From Psychrobacter sp. UBA5136 (lineage in GTDB: Bacteria > Pseudomonadota > Gammaproteobacteria > Pseudomonadales > Moraxellaceae), in the NCBI RefSeq assembly GCF_002414005.1, contig NZ_DHYG01000063.1, forward strand, positions 38,671 to 102,670: a stretch of DNA of 64,000 bases. The letters run 5' to 3'. Positions within the stretch are counted from its first letter, which is position 1; every line of letters begins with the position of its first letter. A program made the position numbers and the translations under genes. Shown piece by piece: positions 18,522 to 27,316 of the stretch. A model generated the notes under the pieces. The model was not told the DNA's origin. It saw only the letters and a program-made list of their open reading frames with translations, and ran no database searches.

Positions 18522-18565
18522 AGTACGGTCGCATCCTTAAATTTTTAACAAGCTATCTCTAATAC

Positions 18566-18599
18566 TTCTTAGATTAACACACCAAGTGCAACGCTAAAT
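18566..18599 (+). repeat. Left inverted repeat of the IS30 element
   Basis: Outer 16 bases TTCTTAGATTAACACA are identical to the other end read on the opposite strand. The repeat overlaps the stop codon of the transposase (18594-18596). Confidence 0.85.
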
Positions 18600-19520
18600 T
18601 ATATTATAGAACACCTGATTGGGCGTCTTAAACCCTAAGCGTTTTCTTGGTCTGTTGTTTAGTTTATCCTCAATGGCTTGCATATCATCATCAGAGACTT
18701 GTCTAAAGTCACAACCCTTAGGCAAGAACTCTCTGATAAGGCCATTGGTATTTTCGTTGGTTCCTCGCTGCCATGACGCATAAGCATCGGCAAAGAAGAA
18801 AGGGCTAAAGAGCTTTTGTTTCACCTTCTTATGCTGAGCAAACTCTTTACCATTGTCAGAGGTAATGGTCTTAACCTGCAACCTCACTGGTGCTAAGAGC
18901 TCTATCATTGCCTGTGATACTTGCTGTGCTGTTTTATGACCCACACGCTTCATCTTCAGTAGCCCTGTTTTACGTTCAACGAGCGTGACAATCGCTTGCT
19001 TGTGATGCTGACCAATCACCGTATCCGCTTCCCAATCACCAATCCGCGTGCGCGCATCAACGATGGAGGGGCGCTCATGAATCGAGACTCTGTCATTGAT
19101 ACGGCCACGAGTCTCAGCGGTTAGTCGCTGCCGGTATGGTTTGGCTTTACGTCTGAGACACTGCCATAACCTGCCGCCTTGTCTTTTGTCCCTCCAGATA
19201 TAGCGATAGATGCTCATGTGGCTAATACCACCATGAAACCCGGCTATTTGCTCAGGACTCCAGCTGTCTTTGAGCTTGTTGGTGACCCAATCCCATACGT
19301 CAGCGATGATAGTGAAAGCGTTGTTTGCCCGTCTGTCACAAGCTGTGTTATGAGCATGCTTTGCTCGGTAACCGCGTAGGCTTTTACTGCGTCTGATTTC
19401 TCTTGATATGGTGCTAGGACTGCTATTTAACGCCCGCGCTATAAAATTAATACTATGTTTTGCCCCTTTTAGGGCATAAATCTGGTATCGTTCACCTAGG
19501 CTTAGATGCGTATAGTTCAT
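18594..19520 (-). CDS. IS30-family transposase
   Basis: DDE transposase of 308 residues. The N-terminal helix-turn-helix (HLSLGERYQIYALKGAKHS, then SPSTISREIRRS) is the IS30 signature. The catalytic triad appears as Asp in GDWEADTVIG, Asp in TSDNGKEFA and Glu in GTNENTNGLIREFLPKG. There is no frameshift, so the element may be active. Length is slightly below the typical 320-380 residues of the family but all motifs are present. Confidence 0.94.
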   Translation of the reverse strand: MNYTHLSLGERYQIYALKGAKHSINFIARALNSSPSTISREIRRSKSLRGYRAKHAHNTACDRRANNAFTIIADVWDWVTNKLKDSWSPEQIAGFHGGISHMSIYRYIWRDKRQGGRLWQCLRRKAKPYRQRLTAETRGRINDRVSIHERPSIVDARTRIGDWEADTVIGQHHKQAIVTLVERKTGLLKMKRVGHKTAQQVSQAMIELLAPVRLQVKTITSDNGKEFAQHKKVKQKLFSPFFFADAYASWQRGTNENTNGLIREFLPKGCDFRQVSDDDMQAIEDKLNNRPRKRLGFKTPNQVFYNII

Positions 19521-19592
19521 GGTTGCAATCTCACTTTGGTCGGTGGATAAAAACTTTGATGCTAGCGCATCTAGGTCTTTTTTTCACCTCAC

Positions 19593-19626
19593 ATTTGGTA
19601 TTGCACTTCATGTGTTAATCTAAGAA
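19593..19626 (-). repeat. Right inverted repeat of the IS30 element
   Basis: Complement of the left repeat with five mismatches in 34 bases. It lies 72 bp upstream of the transposase start and ends 25 bp before the ispG stop. Confidence 0.85.
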
Positions 19627-19651
19627 TCAGAAAATACATCAGGGTGACGAC

Positions 19652-20767
19652 TTATTTTACGCGAATGATTTCATTCTCACGTTTTTTTGCCAAATCTTCG
19701 GCATGCGCACGTACCATGCCTTCGATTTCATCAACCAAATTATTGGTATCAATCAAATGACTTTTTTCACCCATACGGTAGACCAGCGATTTTGGTGCCG
19801 CGCCAACAATACCAATATCCGCTTCTTTTGCTTCGCCCGGACCATTTACTTTACAACCAATCACCGACAAATTCATCGGCTCACGGATATCTTCTAAACG
19901 CGACTCTAATGCGGTCATTACTTTAATCACATCGAACTCTTGGCGCGAGCAGCTTGGGCAAGCGATAAAATTAACACCATTTGAGCGGATATTGAGCGAC
20001 TTTAAAATATCAAAGCCGATTTTAATTTCTTCTTCTGGCTCAGCCGCTAAAGAGATACGAATGGTATCGCCGATGCCATCTAATAACAGACCGCCTAAGG
20101 CAATGGCAGATTTCACCGCGCCAGTACGATACACGCCCGCTTCAGTGACGCCTAAATGCAAAGGATTATCAATCTGCGCAGAAATCAGACGATAGGCATC
20201 TAAGGTTAAAAACACGTTACTGGCTTTTACCGAGACTTTGTATTGATCAAAGTTTAAACGCTCTAAGATATCGATATGGCGCATGGCTGATTCAAGCATC
20301 GCCTCACCGGTTGGCTCGGTATATTTACGCTGAATGTCTTTTTCCAATGAGCCTGCGTTGACGCCAATACGAATCGGAATATTATAATCTTTGGCGCAAG
20401 CGACCACTTCGCGGACTTTGGCGTCGCTACCGATATTACCCGGGTTAATCCGCAGACAATCCGCGCCCGCTGCTGCAACCGCTAGGGCGATTTTATGATC
20501 AAAATGTACGTCTGCGATAAGGGGTACACTAACCCGCTTACGAATCTCGGCAAAGGCGTTGACGGTGTCCATTGTCGGTGTCGACACGCGCATCAAATCC
20601 GCACCCGCTTCAACGCAGCGCTCGATTTGGGCAACGGTCGCTTCTACATCACAAGTATCGGTATTGGTCATGCTTTGCACACTAATCGGTGCATCGCCGC
20701 CGATTGCGACATCACCAACATATATTTTTTTGGTAAGACGACGGTTAATAGGCGCTGACGTTGACAT
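19652..20767 (-). CDS. ispG: (E)-4-hydroxy-3-methylbut-2-enyl-diphosphate synthase (flavodoxin)
   Basis: A [4Fe-4S] enzyme converting MEcPP to HMBPP in the MEP isoprenoid pathway. The 371 residues carry the N-terminal TIM-barrel signature SVQSMTNTDTCDV and the cluster-binding cysteines in CPSCSRQEFD and SVIGCKVNGPGEA. ATG at 20767 is chosen because GGG in AAAGGG lies 7 nt upstream; an in-frame TTG at 20773 would leave only one base of spacing. It precedes hisS in most gammaproteobacteria, but here the IS30 element separates them. Confidence 0.96.
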   Translation of the reverse strand: MSTSAPINRRLTKKIYVGDVAIGGDAPISVQSMTNTDTCDVEATVAQIERCVEAGADLMRVSTPTMDTVNAFAEIRKRVSVPLIADVHFDHKIALAVAAAGADCLRINPGNIGSDAKVREVVACAKDYNIPIRIGVNAGSLEKDIQRKYTEPTGEAMLESAMRHIDILERLNFDQYKVSVKASNVFLTLDAYRLISAQIDNPLHLGVTEAGVYRTGAVKSAIALGGLLLDGIGDTIRISLAAEPEEEIKIGFDILKSLNIRSNGVNFIACPSCSRQEFDVIKVMTALESRLEDIREPMNLSVIGCKVNGPGEAKEADIGIVGAAPKSLVYRMGEKSHLIDTNNLVDEIEGMVRAHAEDLAKKRENEIIRVK

Positions 20768-20892
20768 AGACAAACCCTTTCATTGGAACAAATTGGAACG
20801 AATTAAAACTGAAACTTGGAAACCAACATTACTTTTAACGCTAACAGCTTGTTAAGAACAATCGTTTTGTTAAGTTTAATAGCTGTTAAATA

Positions 20893-21708
20893 TTAAGGTG
20901 CAAGCTCAAAACTGGCCTGCGTACCTGTAGCATAACTGTCTAACGCCACGGCTTCTTCATTAAGCATTAAGCTGACATTTTTGACATTATCAATCTGTAC
21001 GTTAAAAGGTGGTGTACCTGATAACTTATAATCGCCAGCAGTTTGCGAGCCATTCATTAAATTGCTACCCGAGGCATCGGTAATCACCACAACAGCGGCA
21101 TCGGTCAGCTTCACGTCGAGCGTAGCGGCAGCTGTACTTTGACCGCCCAAATTCAGCGCCGAGCCAGACGCACCAACGCCATTACTATCAACATCAATCG
21201 CTGCGCCTTGCGCTTGCTCTAGTGCTGAGATATCTTCGCTGGTCGTTACTGGCTGCTCATTATTGTCTTTACTGGCGTTAGACACCATGCGAAATAAGAA
21301 AATCGCTAAAATAATAACGCCAATCACGGCGATGATTAATAAGGGATTAAAACGAATGCGATTGTAAGTATCGCGCTGCAAGGTGCCCATCGGGCGTAGT
21401 GGCGACTCAATATTCTGAGGGGCGCGCGCTTTTAGCTCATTAGGATAAGCAGCATCAAAGCTGCTCGCTACTTTTGTGGGATCTAAACCCAAAAACTTAG
21501 CATAATTAATCGCAAAACCGCGTGCAAACGCCGCTTGTGGTAAATCCGCAAAATTCTCATTTTCGAGCGCTTGTAAATGACGTTTTAAAATAAATAATTC
21601 GGCAGCAGCCTCTTCTAAACTGACTTGTTTGGTTTTGCGGGCTTGCTGCAACATGGCACCAAATGATCCCTGAGCGTTAGATTGTGTGTTTGATGATGGG
21701 GTGGTCAT
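20893..21708 (-). CDS. rodZ: Cell-shape protein RodZ
   Basis: Links MreB filaments to the cell envelope and helps maintain rod shape. An N-terminal helix-turn-helix domain (LQQARKTKQVSLEEAAAEL, near residues 20-90), one TM helix (LLIIAVIGVIILAIFLFRM) and a periplasmic DUF4115 domain match RodZ. ATG at 21708 overlaps the pilW stop by four bases (ATGA); an ATG two codons earlier (21714) is equally possible. Position between pilW and ispG is conserved. Confidence 0.92.
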   Translation of the reverse strand: MTTPSSNTQSNAQGSFGAMLQQARKTKQVSLEEAAAELFILKRHLQALENENFADLPQAAFARGFAINYAKFLGLDPTKVASSFDAAYPNELKARAPQNIESPLRPMGTLQRDTYNRIRFNPLLIIAVIGVIILAIFLFRMVSNASKDNNEQPVTTSEDISALEQAQGAAIDVDSNGVGASGSALNLGGQSTAAATLDVKLTDAAVVVITDASGSNLMNGSQTAGDYKLSGTPPFNVQIDNVKNVSLMLNEEAVALDSYATGTQASFELAP

Positions 21709-22565
21709 TTCCATGGTGCCTCTGGATTATTAAGCCAAATCTTAAGTTGTTTTGCTTCATCGCTTAGTGGGTAAGCGGATAAAAGCTGCTGAGCCAATTG
21801 CTGGCGCGTTGCTATGTTATTTTGTGCCGCGGCAAGTTTGATACCCTGTAATAGCAGACGCGGGCTAATACCCTGTCCTTGTACCAGTAGCAAGGTTTCA
21901 TCATAGAGCCTTTGAGCCTGCTGTACACGTTGCTGCTCAAGTAGCAAATCAACCAGTTCAATATGCGCAATCACACTATTACGGTTGCCATCTAAAGCAC
22001 GCAAAAACGCTTTAGCCGCGGCTGGATGATCATTGAGCTGAAGATAGGTGCGCCCTAAATTCTCTAGCGCCCCAATCCGGCCCTCGTAACCAAGCGCCGC
22101 CCCTGCAATCTCAAACTGCGCCGCCGCCTCTTTATAGCGCTTCATTTGCGACAAATAAACGCCATAATTATTGTGCGCTTGATCAAAATCTTTATCCAGC
22201 GCAATGGCTTTTTTAAAATATTGATCGGCTTTTGCAAGGTTGAGGCGACTGCCCTCTTGCTGCAACAAAATGCCCATCATATCATAGGCAGGCGCATAAC
22301 GGCTATCGGCAGCAAAGGCTTTTTCAAGCTGGCGCTGGGCGGTATCGAGCTCATTTTTGCGAATATATTGTGCCGCAAGTGAGGTGCGAACGCGAGCAAT
22401 TTCTTGCTGATCCAAACTGCGATTGTCGCTCGGTCGTGTCGATGTTTGGTACGGTGTGTTGCCGGTCAAGTCTGTGGTTGTCGTACTTTGACAACCGCTT
22501 AATAGCAAGGCACTTAGCGCACTGGCTAACAACATGTATTTTGAGCCGCGCTTTTGGACAGTCAT
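21705..22565 (-). CDS. pilW: Type IV pilus biogenesis/stability lipoprotein PilW (PilF)
   Basis: Outer-membrane lipoprotein needed for PilQ secretin assembly. ATG at 22565 gives a clean lipoprotein signal ending LLLSGC; the reading frame stays open a further 34 codons upstream to a TTG, but that would bury the signal. TPR repeats cover the mature protein (for example DTAQRQLEKAFAADSRYAPA and ADQYFKKAIALDKDFDQAHN). It overlaps rodZ. The gap to rlmN (22566-22956, 391 bp) shows no convincing gene. Confidence 0.9.
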   Translation of the reverse strand: MTVQKRGSKYMLLASALSALLLSGCQSTTTTDLTGNTPYQTSTRPSDNRSLDQQEIARVRTSLAAQYIRKNELDTAQRQLEKAFAADSRYAPAYDMMGILLQQEGSRLNLAKADQYFKKAIALDKDFDQAHNNYGVYLSQMKRYKEAAAQFEIAGAALGYEGRIGALENLGRTYLQLNDHPAAAKAFLRALDGNRNSVIAHIELVDLLLEQQRVQQAQRLYDETLLLVQGQGISPRLLLQGIKLAAAQNNIATRQQLAQQLLSAYPLSDEAKQLKIWLNNPEAPWK

Positions 22566-22956
22566 TGCACCTAATTGCTGCGCTGGTTGAGAGAATAAGG
22601 TTTGATATTTGAACTGACAAAGATTTTTAAAAGTCATCATAGCCGCCATCATAAAACTGTGGGTCAATGCGTTCGATCATCGAGGCATCAGTTTAATGGA
22701 TTTAGCACCCATAAGTACAATTTAGTTGATATTAATTGTGCCGCTCTTTGTTATTGATGCCTGTAACTACATTTTATTACTGTTATGAGATAAAAACGAC
22801 ACAGTGTAACTGGAGTGGATTTTTTGTCGCCTCATTTTTCTTAGCTTCTGTAATAGCAGCACGTAAGGAAAATTTATACCAGTCATACAGGGGTATTAAC
22901 GTATCGATTTTATTGTAAACTGTTTATATTACTAACTTTGGTCAACAAAAACAGTG

Positions 22957-24207
22957 CTAAATACTTTCCCGTTCTTTAATACTTTGCTGCCACGCTGCTG
23001 AACGCCGCGTTCTATCAGCCACTTGCCCGACCAATTGTCCGCAAGCGGCATCAATATCATCACCGCGCGTTTGACGAATGGTACACACAAAACCCGCTTG
23101 GCTTAAAATATCGCTAAAGGCGTGAATGCGGTTATTGCTCGATTTATCATACGGCGCATGCGGGAACGGATTAAACGGAATCAGGTTAATCTTACTTGGC
23201 AAATCTTTTAATAATGCCACCAGTTGATGCGCGTGCTCATTGCTATCATTGACGCCGTCAAGCATGACATATTCAATCGTTACGTGTTTTTTATGACGCG
23301 GATTGACCTCATAAACGTAATTTTTTGCCGCGGCAATCAACTCATCTAACGGGTATTTTTTATTAATTGGCACCAGCTCGTTACGTAGTTCATCGTTTGG
23401 CGCATGCAAGGATATCGCCAATGCCACATCAATATCTTGCGCTAGCTGGTACATTTTTGGCACCACACCCGAGGTCGATAGCGTCACACGGCGTTTTGAT
23501 AAACCGTAAGCATGGTCGCTTAACATCAGCTCCATTGAGCCAACCACAGGCTTATAATTTAAGAGTGGTTCACCCATGCCCATCATCACGACGTTGGTGA
23601 CGTTATTTTCCCATAAACTGTGGTCAACATTATCTAAACTGTCATTGTCATCAGACATATAAGAAGCGTTCGCCACCCATAATTGGCCAATGATTTCGGC
23701 AGCGCTTAAGTCACGCTCAAAACCCTGTTTGCCGGTACTACAAAAGCTACAGTCTAGCGCACAACCAACTTGCGAGGAGATACAGAGAGTTTTACGGCCG
23801 TTTGATTTGCTGTCGTCCGCTGGAATCAACACTGTTTCAACCAGTGAGCCACCCGTGACTTCAAAGACCCATTTACGCGTGCCATCATCGCTATATTTGC
23901 GATGAATCACTCTTGGCGGCGTGACGCAGGCATTGGCGGATAATTTATCGCGCAAGGATTTGCTTAAATTGGTCATTTTCTCAAAATCTGTCACGCCATG
24001 CTGATAAATCCACTTCATCACTTGCGTCGCACGAAACGACTTTTCGCCAATACTTTTAAAATAATCCGCCAGTTGCGCTTGCGTCATACCAAGTAGATTA
24101 GTTTTTGCTTGCGCTTCATCGACGAGCTTAATGCTCTTCGCAGACTTTGCTGGATTTTTAGCAGTCTGTTCTGGGATATGTTGGATGGAAGTTTGAGAAG
24201 TGGACAT
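22957..24207 (-). CDS. rlmN: Dual-specificity 23S rRNA/tRNA adenine-C2 methyltransferase RlmN
   Basis: Radical SAM enzyme methylating A2503 of 23S rRNA and A37 of some tRNAs. The [4Fe-4S] motif C149-x3-C153-x2-C156 (CALDCSFC) is present, with GMGEPLLN and the C-terminal FVCTIRQTRGDDIDAACGQL, which holds the resolving cysteine. The 416 residues include about 35 extra N-terminal residues, rich in Lys, Ala and Ser. It stands alone between terminators and precedes the pilW-rodZ run. Confidence 0.96.
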   Translation of the reverse strand: MSTSQTSIQHIPEQTAKNPAKSAKSIKLVDEAQAKTNLLGMTQAQLADYFKSIGEKSFRATQVMKWIYQHGVTDFEKMTNLSKSLRDKLSANACVTPPRVIHRKYSDDGTRKWVFEVTGGSLVETVLIPADDSKSNGRKTLCISSQVGCALDCSFCSTGKQGFERDLSAAEIIGQLWVANASYMSDDNDSLDNVDHSLWENNVTNVVMMGMGEPLLNYKPVVGSMELMLSDHAYGLSKRRVTLSTSGVVPKMYQLAQDIDVALAISLHAPNDELRNELVPINKKYPLDELIAAAKNYVYEVNPRHKKHVTIEYVMLDGVNDSNEHAHQLVALLKDLPSKINLIPFNPFPHAPYDKSSNNRIHAFSDILSQAGFVCTIRQTRGDDIDAACGQLVGQVADRTRRSAAWQQSIKERESI

Positions 24208-24463
24208 AATAGGTAACCTTTTTGCAGCAGCTGATATAAGCGATGCAATTGTTGAGATGGGCGTTGCTAGTTAGTCATACATCTTATGTATGAATGCAAA
24301 AGCAATCCGTTATGAGCGCATTTTTTATCGAGGTATTGATGATGCTTAAAATTTATAAAAATCTAATAAAAACATGCTGATAAGGGATTGATAATGCTCG
24401 TAAAAATAATAATGAGGCAGATCTTTAAGAATTTCAATGTAGAATCAAACTATTATAATAGCT

Positions 24464-24497
24464 AAAACGGCTTATACCAAAAGATATAAGCCGTTTT
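24464..24497 (-). terminator. Intrinsic terminator downstream of ndk
   Basis: A perfect 13-bp stem (AAAACGGCTTATA 24464-24476 with its complement at 24485-24497) with an eight-base loop; on the minus strand it ends in TTTT. It separates ndk from rlmN, which starts 257 bp further on. Nothing else was seen between 24208 and 24558. Confidence 0.83.
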
Positions 24498-24558
24498 GCT
24501 ACACTATTTATTAATAAGCACTATTATTGATATGAGTAGTTATTAATCAAAACTGCTA

Positions 24559-24990
24559 TTAACGCGTACGTGCACAAACTTCATCTTCATTGAAGAAATA
24601 GCTGATTTCACGGGCTGCTGATTCCGCTGAATCTGAACCATGAACGGCGTTTTCATCGATGCTGCTAGCGAAGTCAGCACGGATAGTGCCTTCAGCAGCG
24701 TCTTTTGGGTTAGTTGCACCCATGATTTCACGGTGCTTAGCGATTGCGTTTTCGCCTTCTAGCACTGATACCAATACTGGACCTGACATCATAAAAGATT
24801 TTAGGTCGTTGTAAAATGAACGCTCAGCGTGCTCAGCGTAGAAACCGCCTGCTTTTTCATCATCAAGTTGTAGCATTTTGGCTGCAACAATTTTTAGACC
24901 CGCTTTTTCAAAACGGTCATAAATAGCACCGATGTGGTTGCCAGCAACAGCGTCAGGTTTGATGATAGATAACGTACGTTCGATAGCCAT
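24559..24990 (-). CDS. ndk: Nucleoside diphosphate kinase
   Basis: Transfers the gamma-phosphate of ATP to NDPs through a phosphohistidine. The 143-residue protein has the standard length. The active-site His117 lies in NAVHGSDS, and ERTLSIIKPDAV opens the fold. It is a single gene with its own terminator and a plausible promoter at 25103-25131. Confidence 0.98.
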   Translation of the reverse strand: MAIERTLSIIKPDAVAGNHIGAIYDRFEKAGLKIVAAKMLQLDDEKAGGFYAEHAERSFYNDLKSFMMSGPVLVSVLEGENAIAKHREIMGATNPKDAAEGTIRADFASSIDENAVHGSDSAESAAREISYFFNEDEVCARTR

Positions 24991-25102
24991 AACAAGCTCC
25001 TAATAAATGAGGGATTGAAAAATTAAAATAAGAAATGAAATAGTAAAGGGATTATTTTATTTCTGACTACCATGCTGGCTTGTCCTTATTGAAATGACTC
25101 AT

Positions 25103-25131
25103 GATTTATCAATATGAAAATATAAAGTCAA
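25103..25131 (-). promoter_or_regulatory. Likely sigma-70 promoter of ndk
   Basis: On the minus strand, TTGACT (25126-25131) and TAAATC (25103-25108) are 17 bases apart, about 110 bases before the ndk start codon. Spacing is ideal and the -35 box is strong. Confidence 0.5.
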
Positions 25132-25229
25132 GCCAATGGATGCCAACACAGGGTTGCTGCCTATTATAACGATTAAGGCTATAAATGATAGGGTTAATTT
25201 ATTAAAATCCTGCTCTAAGCGACCAGGAT

Positions 25230-25649
25230 TTATTCCCCTAATCGGCTGTCTCGGCAACTACCCGCATTACATTCACGAACGCGCTCATTTAAAAAATTCA
25301 CACGATGGGTTGTGACACGAGTGGCACAACCCATATTAACAAAAAATCCATTTTCATCATCGTGATAACTGCAGCGGTCATTGCGCTCACGCAGCCAAGC
25401 CAGCTGACCACGTTTTAGCGTGGCTCTTTGCTTGCTATTGAGTTTTTTGCTTAATTGGTTGTAAGAATTGTTGAGCTCTTTGTCGGCTTGCAGATATACC
25501 TTTGTCAAACAATATAAGCCATCAAAATCATTGACGGGATTATCGCAATTTTCAGCGCTCCATGTGAACATAGGAAACATAAAAACGGCAGATGTTACCA
25601 ATGCTAGTGAGGTTTTACAAATAGAGTGCTTGATGATGGTTGACGTCAT
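25230..25649 (-). CDS. LprI-family exported protein (putative lysozyme inhibitor)
   Basis: A 139-residue protein with a signal peptide (about residues 1-31, ending TWSA) and a mature domain of the LprI type: DxLYCLTKVYLQADKELNNSY, then a short LSKKLNSKQRATLKRGQLAW block and RERNDRCSYHD. Family members in mycobacteria inhibit lysozyme; in gammaproteobacteria the role is largely unknown. Six cysteines in the mature part suggest disulfides. AAGGA 7 nt upstream supports the start. It is monocistronic between ndk and purA. Confidence 0.8.
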   Translation of the reverse strand: MTSTIIKHSICKTSLALVTSAVFMFPMFTWSAENCDNPVNDFDGLYCLTKVYLQADKELNNSYNQLSKKLNSKQRATLKRGQLAWLRERNDRCSYHDDENGFFVNMGCATRVTTHRVNFLNERVRECNAGSCRDSRLGE

Positions 25650-25794
25650 GATAAATTCCTTTTCATATATCGATAGATTTGAAGTCCTTATTCATATATT
25701 ATATACCTTTAGACTAATATAACAGCCATTGATTTAATTTGTATCATGATCAGCGCTCAGTTACCCAGCAAAAAAATAACAAATATCGGCGCTT

Positions 25795-25829
25795 AAAAAA
25801 AACCCCAATGCTAAGCAATGGGGTTTTTT
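25795..25829 (-). terminator. Intrinsic terminator downstream of purA
   Basis: CCCCA-A-TGC (25803-25811) pairs with GCA-A-TGGGG (25815-25823) with one A-A mismatch. On the minus strand a run of eight Ts follows. It lies about 17 bp after the purA stop. Confidence 0.88.
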
Positions 25830-25845
25830 GGCTAAAATGATATAT

Positions 25846-27135
25846 TTACGCGTCGTACGGATCACGCAAAACAATCGTCTCTTCACGGTCAGGACCGGTT
25901 GAGATGATATCAACTGGGCAACCAATCAATTCTTCGATACGCTTGATGTATTTTTTGGCGTTTTCTGGTAGGTCATCATAGTTAGTGATACCAACGGTTG
26001 ATTCACTCCAGCCTTGCATCGTTTCATACTTAGGCGTGACTGCTTCATAGAACTCTGCGTCATGCGCGCCTGCACACTCAGTTTCGGGTAGATTGTATCC
26101 GACACCGATGAGCAATTCTTCTAGACCATCTAATACGTCAAGCTTGGTCAAGCAGATACCTGACATAGAGTTTAGTACCACAGCACGGCGTAACGCTTCG
26201 GCATCAAACCAACCACAGCGGCGCGCGCGACCCGTCGTTGCACCAAACTCATGACCGACTTTGGCCAAATGCGCACCAACATCATCAAACAATTCCGTTG
26301 GGAATGGGCCACTGCCAACACGCGTGGTGTAAGCTTTAGTGATACCTAGTACATAATCTAAATATAACGGACCGATACCCGTACCAGTCGATACGCCGCC
26401 CGCGGTGACGCTTGAGCTGGTCACAAACGGATAAGTACCATGGTCGATATCAAGTAATGTCCCTTGCGCACCTTCAAACATTAGGTTTTTGCCGGCAAGA
26501 CGTAATTGATTGAGGTCTTCAGTGACATCGGTAACCATGCCTTTAATTTCTTCGCGCCACTCTTGGCAAAGCTTAAAGGTTTCATCAAAGTCAATCGCGT
26601 CAACTTTATAGTACTGCGTCAATTGGAAGTTATGATATTCGATTAAGTTACGGAGTTTTTCTTCTAAGTCATCACGGAACAAGTCAGCAAGCTTAATGGC
26701 ACGGCGAGCAACTTTGTCCTCATAAGCGGGCCCAATGCCGCGACCTGTGGTACCGATTTTACCCGTGCCGCGCTTAGCTTCGCGTGCTTGGTCAAGCGCA
26801 ACGTGATAAGGCATGATCAATGGGCAATTTGGTGAAATACGCAGGCGCTCACGCACGGGCACGTTGTTGTCTTCTAAGGCTTTCATCTCTTTTAATAAAG
26901 CGTCAGGCGCTAGCACCACGCCATTACCGATAAAGCAAGTCACGCCTTCACGTAAGATTCCCGATGGAATTAGATGTAGGACGGTGGTTTTGCCATCGAC
27001 AACTAGGGTGTGGCCAGCGTTATGCCCGCCTTGGAAACGTGCAACGGCTGAGGCTTTTTCGGTCAGTAAATCAACGATTTTACCCTTACCTTCATCGCCC
27101 CATTGGCTACCCAAAACTACGACATTCTTACCCAT
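25846..27135 (-). CDS. purA: Adenylosuccinate synthetase
   Basis: GTP-dependent condensation of IMP and aspartate, the first committed step to AMP. The 429 residues begin NVVVLGSQWGDEGKGKIVD (P-loop and catalytic Asp) and contain QGGHNAGHT with the catalytic His, GTTGRGIGPAYEDK and the C-terminal TGPDREET. hisZ lies 181 bp upstream on the same strand, a pairing seen in many gammaproteobacteria. Confidence 0.98.
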   Translation of the reverse strand: MGKNVVVLGSQWGDEGKGKIVDLLTEKASAVARFQGGHNAGHTLVVDGKTTVLHLIPSGILREGVTCFIGNGVVLAPDALLKEMKALEDNNVPVRERLRISPNCPLIMPYHVALDQAREAKRGTGKIGTTGRGIGPAYEDKVARRAIKLADLFRDDLEEKLRNLIEYHNFQLTQYYKVDAIDFDETFKLCQEWREEIKGMVTDVTEDLNQLRLAGKNLMFEGAQGTLLDIDHGTYPFVTSSSVTAGGVSTGTGIGPLYLDYVLGITKAYTTRVGSGPFPTELFDDVGAHLAKVGHEFGATTGRARRCGWFDAEALRRAVVLNSMSGICLTKLDVLDGLEELLIGVGYNLPETECAGAHDAEFYEAVTPKYETMQGWSESTVGITNYDDLPENAKKYIKRIEELIGCPVDIISTGPDREETIVLRDPYDA

Positions 27136-27316
27136 GATTAATCCTTACCTTATGTATTGAGGTGTGTGCAGCAATAATTTTAAAACAACCTATCAAAACT
27201 TACTTAGTACTAAGAAATGATATGTTATTCACTGTCTATTTTTCAAAATTTAATAAATAAGCTTCAATAAATGAGCCTTATGCAAACTGATTATGAGCGT
27301 AACGGTTTTTTTAAAT

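Larger units (their letters stand above)
18566..19626 (-). mobile_element. IS30-family insertion sequence
   Basis: A 1061-bp element bounded by 34-bp inverted repeats that match at 29 positions and share the outer TTCTTAGATTAACACA exactly. It carries one intact transposase gene. I see no convincing 2-3 bp target duplication beside the ends. It lies between ispG and hisS in the same direction as both genes, interrupting a conserved operon order. Confidence 0.9.

Noticed and set aside
18560..19632. Target-site duplication around the IS30 element
   Set aside because: The bases outside the inverted repeats (TAC on the left, TCA on the right) do not match.
22566..22667. 34-codon N-terminal extension of PilW
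   Set aside because: It starts with TTG and would place the lipoprotein signal inside the protein.
22736..22918. 60-codon plus-strand frame in the pilW-rlmN gap
   Set aside because: It begins with TTG, has no ribosome site and its hydrophobic content looks incidental in AT-rich DNA.
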